DNA of 64,000 nt from Lecanicillium sp. G3. Taxonomy: Eukaryota; Ascomycota; Sordariomycetes; Hypocreales; Cordycipitaceae. The stretch lies in contig JAZHPD010000066.1 of assembly GCA_037575805.1 (NCBI GenBank), positions 102,091 to 166,090 on the forward strand. The letters run 5' to 3'. Position numbers and translations under genes: made by a program. Below the pieces are notes generated by a model. It did not search any database. It worked only from the letters and a program-made list of their open reading frames with translations, and was not told the origin of the DNA. Shown here one piece after another: positions 9,537 through 20,442 of this stretch (position 1 is its first letter; each line of letters begins with the position of its first letter).

Positions 9537-12500
9537 GCTCAAGGAATTCCATGGGCGCCCAGCCTCGCGGCCAACAAAGGGCACTCAACGGCTCGACTCT
9601 GCAGGCTCATCAGCGCAACGTTTCCTCGTCACATATCCCTCCGCCGCACTCTCCCGTCCGCAAGGATGTCTCCGACCACAACAACCACTTCCCCGACTCG
9701 ACCGATGTCAACTCGGCCTCTTCCCAGGCCAGCTCTGCCAGTTGGCACAGCTTGACCCCGAAACGCGCTGCCTCCAAACTTCGACTCGAGCTCTCCAACG
9801 AGCAGGGCCTCACGCCCGGCCCCGCGACCGGCTCGCCCCAGTGCACTACGCCATCGTACATGTCGCAGACCGGCGCCCCCGACTCCGTCGCCGATGTCAG
9901 CCGGAATAAGAGCCCGGCCCTGTCGCGCGCCTCTCAGATGAATTCGCCAGCGTTCTCGCCGATGCCCATGCCTCTGCGACGAACCCCCAAGCAGCGCTTC
10001 GTCGCCAGTTCCAAGCCTGCTCCCGCGCCCCCGTCCAAGCGCGATGCCAAGCCGAAACCCTACGCAATCCAAGTTCCTTCGGACGCCCCACGATATCTCA
10101 CTACGAATAAGCAAGAATCTTCCCAGCCCACAGATCCCTTCACCAAGGGCTTGTTCTCTGGAAATGCCGACTTCTTTCCCTGGAACGGCCGCCATCACGA
10201 GGACGAATGGACTAGCGAAGCCATCAAGCACGGAACCTGGGATCTTTGTAGCCAAAATGAAACCTCTTCCGCGCGTCTCGCCGTATACCCCGCGCTCAAG
10301 CAAAAGACTGGTCTCGGCGCCATGTCAACCATCTTCATGGGTATCTTCAACCAGCGACGAAATCGCGGTCAAATCACCGCTCCATCTACGTTTAAGCCGC
10401 CTCCCCGCGTCACCCTCACAGACACCAAGCGCGAGGTCTGGCTCAAGGACCTCGCCAACCCTACCATTTCGCTGCGACGCCTCAGTCGCACAATTCCCCA
10501 CGGTATTCGCGGACGCACCTTGCTCGACCAGTGTCTTAACAAAAACGTCCCTACCGAACGAGCCGTCTGGCTGGCCAAGTGCGTCGGCGCCAACGAGATT
10601 CGCGCCTTTAAGCGTAAAGGTGTTACCGGCGCATTGGTCATGGGGGGCGAGCTGAAATGGATCAGAGACTGGACAATATTCGTCGAACAGTTTGTCGACT
10701 CGGTTGTCTCCTCTGTCGGCGAGTCTGACTGGAAGAAGAGAGTCACATATAGCATCCGCCTCGCCACGGTCCTCTATTCTGAACATTTATTAGACCGCGA
10801 ACACTACCTGGACTGGATTGTCTCGGGCCTCGAGAATAGCAATCAGGCCAAGTTGCCCATGTGGATTTTGATTGCGCAAATATGTTGGACAGACATTCTG
10901 CGGTCTAGAAGACCCGGCCGCCGTCTCGTGTTTGCTTTACTCAACCACCTCAATACTGTACGTCTGCCATTTGTGAAACCTAAAACTCAGCTTACTGACA
11001 TGCTCCAGATATACAACGACCCCGACAAAGACATCTTAATGGCGCTCTTGAACCAGCTCGTACCTTTGCTCAAATCTCTTCTCGAAAACAACCCCGAGAG
11101 CTTCATACAACCCCTCCAGTGGCTCAAATACCGCGAGTGTATCTCGTCACTCCTTCCGACCGACGAGCAAAGCCTTCAACGTGCCTATCGCGCCATCAAT
11201 TTACGAAACTCGGAATTGTTGGTCTCCAGCACTGCCTCGCCTCCTGCTGGAGGCAAAGAGCACTTGGTGAAACTGCTTGACGCTACTCTGCATGGCCAGA
11301 TGGATAGCCAGCTTTCGCCCAAATGCTGGTCCGTCTCAGAAGACAAGACACAAATACTGAAAACTGTAATAGAATGGGTCACATCTTTTCACCGTCCCGG
11401 CCTTGAAAAGGTTTTCGCAGCCGCCAATCTGCTGCGCTCCTGGAGCGTATTTCGCGCCAACGCAACCGCCGCTATTCTCGACACTCTCGACTCAATACAG
11501 TCCGACGACACAGTTCGCAAGCAAGCAGTATATCGCCTAGTCACCGAGCTCGTGCGCACCGGACACTTTTCCGTCTCCCAGTACATTCAGTGGTTGATTG
11601 CTCGAGGCAATTGCCACAGTGCTGCCGACATAGAAGAGTCTGGTCCATGTGCCACGAGGTTGCTTGTGGAATTACCTACTTACTGTATATCAGAGGATCG
11701 CAGGATGGACCGTGCCAATTTGCTGCGACGTGCTGCCAACTATGATGTAACCGACGAAGCCCGCGACACTCAGATTGCTATTAACTGCGTCGATCAGACT
11801 ATCGGGCTCACGGTACACACAGATGACGATACACTTCCGAGTAAAGCTATACCTTTGCGCAAACTACTAAACCGCATCAAGCACAGCAGCTATGCTCTTC
11901 AGAGTGCAGTTGGTGCCCACCTACGAGACGCAGTGCAAAGCATGCTCCCACCGCAGTTGGACACCGAGATCTCGCTGCCCGTCTTTACGTCAATTCGAAC
12001 AATTCTCGAGACAACTGGCGATTTTTCGATGCTCGGGGCCATCCTCATGGCGTGTGCCAGGATGTCTAATATTGAGATCCTTGCTGCCTCTGTTGACACC
12101 GTCAACGTCAATCTTCCGGTTCTTCTCGCTGTGGGCGTTGCGGAGGATCTTTTCATGCTATTTGTCGATCGACTGAAGGCAGTGAGCCACGATCATGGAC
12201 TCATGGCTCGGCCACTTCTTGCTGCCTTGACGTCCTTGGCTCAGCGCATGCCTGGTCAGGAAGACTTGGCGAAGAATCTCAAGCAGGAGTTGGTACAGAC
12301 CGATCGGACGAACCCTATTGACGCCTGCTCTCCTATCTCCGACAACATGGTCAGCCAGGCTCAGAGCCCCGAAGGCGAGGTGTCGGAGCAGATTGACAAG
12401 CTTCTGGCCACAGGCAACACCGTTGATCACCCCACGATGAACCGTCTCTTCCGAAACATTGTTCCTCGTCTCGAAGCCGGGTGGAACAAGCTGGACGCCA

Positions 12501-14281
12501 GCCGTCGGGTATATGCCTCACTTCTTGCCCGACTGCGAATCTTCGACGCCCAGCATTTTGACAAGCTCATGGGCGATTGGGTAAGCCATATTCGATCGCT
12601 CAAGGAGCGATCTCCGCTGTTGGAGCTTTTCCCTCTGCTTCTCAGTGTTGGCTGCTTGACCATGGTGACAGTTCTCCACACCGCCAACGCGGCCCCCGTC
12701 GCATCCAACATACAGGCCGCCGACTCGGAGCAGCCGCGCGGTTCAGCCATCTACATGCAAGAGCTCCTCCAACTCATACTACGGAAGCTTCCAAGGGAGA
12801 ACCCTCTCACTGTTGAGGAAGCCTACCGCTTTGTCGTGTATCAGCAATCTGCCAAATTGGAACACTCCAAAGCGCTTCTGCTTCTCATTCGCAATGCTGT
12901 GCAGGAGTATTCGATCCTACGCAACCATTCTACAGCTGTCACATTGCCACTGGATGATCAGAACTGCCAGAACGACGTGTTGGACGCACTCCGGCTCCTT
13001 GTCGTAGCCGATTCGACTGCTGCCGCAGAGGCTCTCAGCGTCAAGGACCTGTCACCACAAGCCTCGTCTTTAGTCAGGAAGATTACCGCAAGGCTGCTGA
13101 CTCCTGGCGATGAGAATAAGGGCTCGTCCTTTGACAAGATTCTAGGTTTGGCCAACGAGCTTACGATGCCTTTTTGCCAGCTCAGCCTCAATATGGAGCT
13201 CTCACTTGCTCAAAACAGCCACACAGGCAGCAGCGACCAGCAGGAATCGCAGTTTGACGTTTTTGCCAGGGCAATGGACAGCGCTATTGAAGCCCGTAAC
13301 ATAATGTGGACGGGCATGCTTCCTTGCCTCAGCGATGACATAACACAGCATCTGCGCAGTCAGGCACACGCCCGCTTTCTCGACATGATTCCGTCGTCCA
13401 AGCTTTCCAACTTTGCAGAGTTGGCGACGAGCGAGGATAGAATCCAGCTCGCCAAGAACTTGCTTGGCGTTATCGAGGCCATCATCTCTGGCCAGCCGCC
13501 CTCAAAATGTGCGCAGTTGACGTCGACGCTGGTGGAAAAACTGACCGACCTCTGGGAGATTATCGCGGCGAACGACGCGGGCCTGTCAGCTGCCAAGGAT
13601 GCTATCCGCGCGCACTGGCTGCCTGCCCTCCTGCGTTTCATCACTCTCCACAGCATATCCTCCTCCTCTGAGGCGTCTTCGGCCCCCGCGTCTGCCCAGA
13701 CGCCCGTATCTGCTACGGCCAGCAAAGCAGTCGGCAATCTGTCCCCGACAGCAAACCACGAGGCCCGCGCGCGCATCGTCTTTGTGCTCTGCGGTATCCT
13801 CTTCGCCCTAGAGTCCCAAGACACGCTGCCGGCGTCCGCCAAGCTTCCCCAGCAAGTCTTTGACATTGCGCTGCTCCTTGTCGACGCGCTCCCCGATGAT
13901 CTGCGTCAGCACTGCAGCCGCAACGTTCTCGCAGGACCATACGCCGCACCGATAGCCAGTGGTACTGGCGGGACATCCACATCTTCGACCGCCTCAGCAA
14001 CACGCGGCACGTCAGACACGCGCATCTACTACCTCTTCAGCGCGCCTCGGCCCACCGCCGCAGACAACCTCCTCCTCGCGCACAGGGACAAGGCGTCAGT
14101 GCCAATCAGCGCAGCGGCCCGCGGACTTGGGGTGATGTATGGCATCGGTCCCTCGATGCAGGAACGCTACAGCGGCTTCGCGCTCCGGCGGTGGGAGGCC
14201 CTCAGCGAGCCGACGCCCAATGTCGGCGAGAACGACACGAGTCTGTCCCTCGGATTGTTCGAGGCGATTAAGATTCAGTAA
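9533..14281 (+). CDS. MED12: Mediator of RNA polymerase II transcription subunit 12 (Srb8/MED12)
   Basis: The open frame spans 1582 codons. A 51-bp intron at 10958-11008 (GTACGT..CTCCAG, branch-like CTTACTGAC) is a multiple of three and lacks a stop. Removing it restores the conserved run LLNHLNT-IYNDPDKDILM and gives 1565 aa, close to the family size. Residues 1-230 are Ser/Pro-rich and disordered. The Med12 domain at about 290-360 is recognisable by RVTLTDTKREVWLKDLANP..LRRLSRTIPHGIRGRTLLDQC. The remaining alpha-helical body fits Srb8. The protein belongs to the Mediator CDK8 kinase module (with Cdk8/Srb10, cyclin C and Med13) and acts in the nucleus as a regulator of transcription. The start at 9533 is preceded by an overlapping uORF. 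Confidence 0.93.
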   Translation: MSSRNSMGAQPRGQQRALNGSTLQAHQRNVSSSHIPPPHSPVRKDVSDHNNHFPDSTDVNSASSQASSASWHSLTPKRAASKLRLELSNEQGLTPGPATGSPQCTTPSYMSQTGAPDSVADVSRNKSPALSRASQMNSPAFSPMPMPLRRTPKQRFVASSKPAPAPPSKRDAKPKPYAIQVPSDAPRYLTTNKQESSQPTDPFTKGLFSGNADFFPWNGRHHEDEWTSEAIKHGTWDLCSQNETSSARLAVYPALKQKTGLGAMSTIFMGIFNQRRNRGQITAPSTFKPPPRVTLTDTKREVWLKDLANPTISLRRLSRTIPHGIRGRTLLDQCLNKNVPTERAVWLAKCVGANEIRAFKRKGVTGALVMGGELKWIRDWTIFVEQFVDSVVSSVGESDWKKRVTYSIRLATVLYSEHLLDREHYLDWIVSGLENSNQAKLPMWILIAQICWTDILRSRRPGRRLVFALLNHLNTVRLPFVKPKTQLTDMLQIYNDPDKDILMALLNQLVPLLKSLLENNPESFIQPLQWLKYRECISSLLPTDEQSLQRAYRAINLRNSELLVSSTASPPAGGKEHLVKLLDATLHGQMDSQLSPKCWSVSEDKTQILKTVIEWVTSFHRPGLEKVFAAANLLRSWSVFRANATAAILDTLDSIQSDDTVRKQAVYRLVTELVRTGHFSVSQYIQWLIARGNCHSAADIEESGPCATRLLVELPTYCISEDRRMDRANLLRRAANYDVTDEARDTQIAINCVDQTIGLTVHTDDDTLPSKAIPLRKLLNRIKHSSYALQSAVGAHLRDAVQSMLPPQLDTEISLPVFTSIRTILETTGDFSMLGAILMACARMSNIEILAASVDTVNVNLPVLLAVGVAEDLFMLFVDRLKAVSHDHGLMARPLLAALTSLAQRMPGQEDLAKNLKQELVQTDRTNPIDACSPISDNMVSQAQSPEGEVSEQIDKLLATGNTVDHPTMNRLFRNIVPRLEAGWNKLDASRRVYASLLARLRIFDAQHFDKLMGDWVSHIRSLKERSPLLELFPLLLSVGCLTMVTVLHTANAAPVASNIQAADSEQPRGSAIYMQELLQLILRKLPRENPLTVEEAYRFVVYQQSAKLEHSKALLLLIRNAVQEYSILRNHSTAVTLPLDDQNCQNDVLDALRLLVVADSTAAAEALSVKDLSPQASSLVRKITARLLTPGDENKGSSFDKILGLANELTMPFCQLSLNMELSLAQNSHTGSSDQQESQFDVFARAMDSAIEARNIMWTGMLPCLSDDITQHLRSQAHARFLDMIPSSKLSNFAELATSEDRIQLAKNLLGVIEAIISGQPPSKCAQLTSTLVEKLTDLWEIIAANDAGLSAAKDAIRAHWLPALLRFITLHSISSSSEASSAPASAQTPVSATASKAVGNLSPTANHEARARIVFVLCGILFALESQDTLPASAKLPQQVFDIALLLVDALPDDLRQHCSRNVLAGPYAAPIASGTGGTSTSSTASATRGTSDTRIYYLFSAPRPTAADNLLLAHRDKASVPISAAARGLGVMYGIGPSMQERYSGFALRRWEALSEPTPNVGENDTSLSLGLFEAIKIQ

Positions 14282-15383
14282 CAACACGCACAACACTCAA
14301 GTCACGCTTTTCAACCCACGACCTTTTTATTACTATACAACATTGATACGACTAGAAGACGTTTTCTCTTGTTTTTTCTCGTCCCACAACATTTGCATTC
14401 TCCTGCATTGTCATGAATAACGCAATACCATTACCTTTTCTTTTGTTGGTCGCTTCTTTCTTTTCCTATGTACTACCTTGTTCTATGTTTACAATCATCA
14501 TCGTTAGCTTTTTCTTCTCTCGGGGGGTTTGGGGATAGGAATGAAAAGGGGGGCGTTTTTTGTTTCTTCTTATTTCGAATCAAATGGAAAACAATGGTGT
14601 TCATCATTATTCCTATTATGCTGCTTTTGTGTGTATTCTTTTTTTTTTTTTTTAACCTGCACTGCTGGGATTCATCAAGTCAGACAAAAGCACATCATCG
14701 AATCGTATCAGAGACTGCATGCATACATTTTGTCAAAATGAAGAGAATGAAATATTACAAATGAATGTTTTTTTCTCTCATTCCTATCTATACAGACAGT
14801 ATACGATACCTTTGTCTGACTTGTTAGGGAGTTGTTTTCATTGCCTGGCGTCTGACATATCAGTTCGGGATACCTGCCATGTGGGAAAAGATTGACCAAA
14901 TAAATCTTTTATATATATATATATATATGAAAATAAAATCTTCACAATTACACAAATCATTATACGCGTTGAGTTTTGCCAGAGCAATTGTGTGTAAATA
15001 GTGTAAAAAGTTGGCATTACTATCTTGAAGCGTTGTTTTCTTTTTTTTTTCTCAATTTTCTTTTCTAGCATCAGCTTTCTCGCACACAAGAAGCTGCATC
15101 TGTACAATAATGAATCCTCCTTGACAAAGAGAGAGCGGAATACCAATTACCACCCCGGTATTCAGGCAAGCAAAAAGAAGGCGAGAAAAAGGAAACAACG
15201 AGGGAAATAAAAGGAACCAACATCATGACGCCGTGCTGGAGAGGTTGTGTAGGACAGGTTTCTGACAAGAGAGAAAAAGAGGAGCCAAATCCAAAGTAAT
15301 CTGCTTCAACAAAGGGAAGATGTAAAGCAAAATGAAACAAACCAAAACTAGACGAGGAGAAAAATAGAAAATCAAAATCAAAA
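14282..15383. other. Convergent intergenic region between MED12 and the RhoGAP gene
   Basis: About 1.1 kb between two converging 3' ends, T-rich on one side and A-rich on the other, as expected of two 3' UTRs. It holds an (AT)n run at 14910-14928. I see no gene. Confidence 0.5.
14910..14928. repeat. (AT)n microsatellite
   Basis: An uninterrupted alternating AT run of about 19 bases lies in the 3' flank shared by MED12 and the RhoGAP gene. Confidence 0.85.
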
Positions 15384-18247
15384 TCAGTCCTCGTCAAAGA
15401 TTTGGTACGTGTTTTGCAAAATGGTATCTATGACTTTAATCTGCCAGCCCGCGTCCGTAATCGCAGTGCTGGGATCTGAGCCCATGAGCGTCGGGCCAAA
15501 GATGACGGCCAGATTGTGCGAGTTCATGCGGTTAATGTGCGAGTTGTCCATGACGCGGTACAGATGCAGCGTAATGGCACGGAGAGTCGCGTAGTTGGGG
15601 TCCGGCAGACTGTTGATGATGGCATGCAGCGAGTCGCGGCGCACAATGTCATCATCGTGTTCTGGTTCGAGTTAGTGGATGGTGGAGTTAACGGGGGAGA
15701 GCAAGACATACTGGCTGCCTGGATAAAGGCTTCGTGATGCTCTGTCGTCAGGATGGGGTCAGGCAGGTCACGGAAGAACTGCTTCAGCAGACCAGTGACA
15801 CTGTTGACGTCGTGGTAAAAGCTCTCAGGGTTTCTGAAGTCGAGGGCCGGGCTCTGGGAGTCTATTTTATCGTTAGCGTGGTTGTTTGCTGTCAGTGAAC
15901 CTGGTTTCTACTTACCAGCATCAAACATGCTCTTGAGCTTGTTGATGTGGCTCAAAGAACCGGATTGGCGGTAGATGCCCTCGACACCGAGACCATACAT
16001 ATCCACTGCCTGGATACATTGGTAGACGACCATGGGAACAGCCAGTCCGTCACGCTCGTACAGCTTGGCCAGGGAAACGCCAAAGACCGGCTTAGACGGT
16101 GGCGGCATGTTGGACGTGACGCTACCATGGCCGCTTGGGTAGGCAGGCGGTTGGCCTTGGGGAGGCGGTCCTGGCTGGCCCGGCTGCAACACAGACGGAG
16201 TCATGCCGGGGCCTCCTGGGCCGCCAGGGCCACCCTTGAGGTCACCCGGTGGGCGGAATGGTACTTGTCCTTGCTGAGGCGAGCCACGCTGGCCTGGCGG
16301 TCCAGGGGGGCTGAAAGGTGCCTGGTTCTGCTGCGGTGAGCCACGCTGTCCGGGCAACCCATTGCCGCCTTGGAAAGGTAGAGCACCAAGCTGAGGAGGT
16401 CCCTGAGGATGGCCGTTTCCATATCGCGGGGGTCCTGGTTGAGAAGGAAGTCCTCCTCGTCCTCCAAACTGCGGCGAAGGTGCTCCACCGGGGCCAGACT
16501 GGTTGAGAGGGTTACCCTGGCTGGCACTTCGGTTGTGCTGCTGCTGGGCATAGGGCCGAGGCTTTTCTGGGAATCCACCCGCAGGCATGGTTGCGCCGAT
16601 GTTGTGGGCATGGCCAGGGTGGCCAGATGAGCTCTGGGGGCCAGAAGTGTTTTGGGAGCTACCGGGCCCTCCAGGACCTCCAGCGCCACTGGGACCCCCA
16701 AGACCTCCGGGGCCTCCGGGCCCGTTGATGCCAGTGACATTCCCGGTGCTAGATCGAGCACCCATTGATTGCGGCTGTGGTGGCATGGGGTTGGGGGTGC
16801 CGCCTGGCGAAGTGACGCCAAAGCTTGTAGAGCCCTGTGCTCCCGGGGCGGCAAAGGGCTGGCTGTGTGGTCTGCCTGCCGCAGGGGGGTTCAGCAGCGG
16901 GTTCTTCTCGTACTTGACTTCGCCTGTGTTGGCAAGCACCTTGGAATGCTGTGCCGAGACAAATTCGTTGAGATCGCGCTCGTTGTTAATGGAGGAAACG
17001 GCCTGGCGAAGACTTCGGGGCTGGGGAGCAGCCTCTCCGGGCTGGTTCTTGAAGGGGTAGACAATCAGTCCATTGCCAAGGAGAAGCTTCTCGTTGAAAG
17101 CAGCTATCAACGGTTAGCACCGGTACGTTAATAAGGCGGCTTTGGCACATACCAAACTTTTGCATCTGCAGCGTAGTGCCAGAATCGGTCTCGGCGATCA
17201 GGTCCTGGAGAGCCTTGACGGCTTCGGGACGGTGCGCATTCTGAAGCTGCGACTTTTCCGTCTGCAGCGTCTGTACATGGCTGTAGTACGTCTGGTCGGC
17301 ATTTTGGGCCTTCTTGAGAAGGTCCTCCTCTTGCTGCGCGGCAGACTTGTGCGCCTTGAAAGCGCCCAAGACCTTTCCGCCCTGTCTACCTTCGCCAGTT
17401 CTAGCTCTGTCGTATTCTTCGGCCAGGGAGTCGTATTTGGTCTTGCTCTTGCGCATGGCCTGCTCGAGGTCGGCCACCTTTTGCTCGGCAGCCAAACCGT
17501 TTGACTTCCAGGTCTTTCTGCTGCGCTCAGAGCTGCTGGCGAGCTCGATGAGGTCTTCGTGCATCTGGTGGAGCGAAGCGGCAAACTGAATGCCGTTCTC
17601 GGCCATGCGGTCATGGATGAGCATTATTTCCTCGTAGGATTGGGCAAAGCTGCCTAGGCGGTGATCGGGTCGTCGCATGTTTTCCTGGGTTTGTCGGCTA
17701 AGCTTTTTCAAACTTTGAGCGTGGTCATCCTCGAGAACTGCGCGCTTCTTGAGAAACTGGCCAAATTCCTGCGGCAGATGTCAGATTGTGTTGGTAAAAG
17801 ATGATGGCCGTCGCAATTACCTTGGCGGAAGCAATACTCTGCTTGAGACGGCTCAAGAGCGTGGCAATGCCAATCTGAAGGTGTTAGCGACAATGTGCTC
17901 CTCTCCGCGCGGTTAAACGATCGCATTACCTCGGAAGTGAGGACCTCGTTGACCTGCTTCAGCAACGCAGCTTCAGCAGAGCTACGGGGCACTGCAGCAG
18001 GCGCAGCAGCCGGAGTAGAGGGAGCTGCAGCTGCAGCTGTGGTGGCCGGGGCGTCGTCGTCAGCCTCCTTGTCTTCGGTCGCGACAGCATCGGCGCCGTC
18101 AACCTTTTCCATGTCGGGCGTAGAAGGCCTGTCGTTGCTGTCGTCGACCGCAGTCATGGTGATTGGGCCACCAGGCTGCGATTGCTGGGGCTGGGCTGGC
18201 AGAGGCAGGGCGTCGTCGCCGCCTGAGCCGCGAGGGTCGGAGGACAT
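15384..18247 (-). CDS. RGD1: F-BAR and RhoGAP domain protein, Rgd1-like
   Basis: Six exons on the minus strand: 18247-17930, 17874-17821, 17768-17153, 17103-15916, 15861-15712 and 15661-15384. All have GT..AG ends and consistent phases, giving 867 aa. Residues 1-95 are acidic and Ala/Pro-rich. An F-BAR/FCH region follows (SRLKQSIASAKEF, LKKRAVLEDDHAQSLKKLSR) with long coiled coils up to about residue 350. The middle is a collagen-like Gly/Pro linker (GPGGPGGLGG, plus strand about 16130-16760). The C-terminal RhoGAP domain has the arginine-finger motif GIYRQSGS and ends near FDED. Family members bend or bind membrane through F-BAR and stimulate GTP hydrolysis by Rho GTPases (Rho3/Rho4 for yeast Rgd1), acting in polarised growth and wall signalling. 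The start lies in a leader free of nearby in-frame ATGs. Confidence 0.9.
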
Positions 18248-19873
18248 GGTTCGTGTCTCTGTCTGCTGTCCGCGGGGTGAGGTGCTTGGCGCGAGGGAAA
18301 GTCGATGAAGCTGCGGCGGGGTTCGCGCCGTTTGAAAAGACCTCGGACGCGGGCCGCGTGTCGCTGTCGCTGGCGAAACAGGCGCTCGAGGTCGGGTTGG
18401 GACGCAAGGGTGGTGGGTGTGGCCTTGAAGGAAACGGCCAACGCCGCCAGCCAGGTATGAGCGTTTGGGGCACTAGGCGAAGGGATCAGCTGGGCTGCGA
18501 GGCGCGAGCTCAATGCGTTGTTGCTTCGGATGAGCCGCCGATGGGGGACGTGGGAGACTAAAAAGAAAAAGAAAGGACGGGCGGCGACCAATGCTAAGGC
18601 GATGCGCGTTTGAAGATGGTAGGATTGCAAAGCTGGGCAGCAATGCAGTGTGGTAGGCTTGAGCAGAAGCAGAGCAGAGCAGAAGCACCAACGAGAGAGA
18701 TGTGGCAGTAAAGAGCGAGCGAGGCCAAGTCAGTGGCTCCTCCAGGTTGTGGCTGGTGCAGTCAGTTCAGCCACGATGACGCGGGCTGCAGGCTGCGCCG
18801 CTACCAAGGCACCACTTATACGGGGTAGTATGGGCGGCAGAGGGGTGGTTTGATGGTCTTAGTGGACGGGTACAGGCGGCGTGGTGTGCTGCAGCATTCG
18901 TGGCGCAGGCACTCTGAATGCCCCGAAACGTCTCGTTCATCCGGCGGCGAGCGCACAGGCCAGGCAGCAAGCAGGAAGGTGCTGCGGACGACGTACTGCA
19001 GGTACGTACCTGTACCGCATACAAAGGTACGAACCTTGGACGACTTGGAATAGCTTCATCCTCCAAGTGCATAATTAACGGTCTTACTGCAGAATCGACT
19101 ACACTGGAAAAATCAGGAAAGAAATCAGCTCCCCTTTGCCTGTGCTATGCGCCTCGACAGAGAAAATCAACGGGGATTTTTGATCAAGGCAAACACACAC
19201 GTCTCAGCCCTGCCACTCCGCTTGTGCCAGTAACAAGATGTGACGCAGACCAAACACCACCAAACAAGAATGAACACACGACAATTGGGGTTCAGGATGA
19301 CATTGCGAGAGATCCACTACTATGCGACAGCAAAACTCTGTATTTGCGCTGTTGTTATAGGACATGAGCTACCTCCGCTGGTTGTAGCCGGCGTAACAAA
19401 CACCACGACAGGCAAACTGGTTGCAGTCAGTTTGACGACATGATTGCATAGATAGCACGCACAGCAGCAATTGCCATCATGCCCCATACGTGACCACTCG
19501 CCAGACCAATGCGCAGCTGCAGCACCCCAACCCCAACCCCCAAGATTCCCATCAGGCCTCACAATATCTCGCTCGGGCTCGGAAGTCGTAGTTGTTTGAA
19601 ATGTTTGTGAATGAGTTTAGGTATTTCCGACCGGGCAGCCAGCCGGTTATGCTATTGACACCTTGCCTTCTTTTTGTTTTTTAAATTTCAGTCAAGACAC
19701 CAATTGTCCAGAATCGCAACTCCAAAGAATCGACCCGAGAAAAAAGAAATCTCATTCGACCAAAGCTCAGAAAAAAGTTTCCGGAAACGACCTGCTCCCT
19801 AATTTTTTTATACTTTGTTTCATCCTCGCGCGCCCTTCTCGTCGTCGTCATCATCATACACCGTCGACACCGT
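18248..19873. other. Intergenic region between the RhoGAP promoter and RPS28 3' end
   Basis: About 1.6 kb. The part next to 18248 is the RGD1 promoter and leader. Around 18999-19035 there is a cluster of GGTAC words (GGTACGTACCTGTACC). No coding sequence could be supported. Confidence 0.45.
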
Positions 19874-20442
19874 TTATCGCAGACGTCTGGCTTCGCGTTC
19901 GGACTCGAGCAGGCAGAGGATGTCGTTCTCGCGGACTGGGAGAGGAGGGGAAGAGTACATGTTAGCATTCGGGTTGTCGGATGGAGGGGAGAATGCCGAG
20001 TCGTCGCGCATGTGCGCGCTTTCGTAGGGAACATACCGGGACCCTTGACGTTGCGGATGATGGAACGGGTAGAGTCGTCCATGAACTCGACGCGGACCTG
20101 AGTGACACCACCACGGGAGCCTAACAACGAAATATTAGCCAACATGTTCCCAAGCTCGAATGTTCTGCCGTATGCCATATGCCGTATGCCGTATGCCGTA
20201 TTTCAAAATATCGGTTCGCCAGTCGGGAGTTTTTTTTTTCTTCTTCGAGCGAGCGACAATCGAAATTGGCAATTTCTTCCCCCTCTCGTGGCTGTGTGTG
20301 CGCATCAAGACAAGAAAAAGATTGCCGGCGGCTGCTATGTATAATCGGGCACAGAGAGAGAAAAGTGTTGCAAATTCGTACCGGTACGGCCGATAACCTT
20401 GGTCACCTTGACCAGCTTCACGGGGGTCTTGGAAGCATCCAT
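19874..20442 (-). CDS. RPS28: 40S ribosomal protein S28 (eS28)
   Basis: Three minus-strand exons, 20442-20382, 20120-20037 and 19935-19874, total 207 nt and encode 68 aa. All splice sites are canonical (GTACGA..TTAG and GTATGT..CCAG). The product starts MDASKTPVKLVKVTKVIGRT, continues GSRGGVTQVRVEFMDDSTRS and ends VRENDILCLLESEREARRLR. This is essentially the whole eS28 family sequence, including the characteristic C-terminal REARRLR. It is a small-subunit ribosomal protein near the mRNA exit channel. The introns (261 and 101 bp) outweigh the coding sequence, as is common for fungal ribosomal-protein genes. The first intron carries a 7-bp tandem repeat. Confidence 0.95.
20167..20201. repeat. 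Five copies of a 7-bp repeat in RPS28 intron 1
   Basis: The unit GCCGTAT (ATACGGC on the gene strand) occurs five times in tandem, one copy reading GCCATAT. It lies wholly inside intron 1 of RPS28, 34 bases from the acceptor-side exon. Confidence 0.8.
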
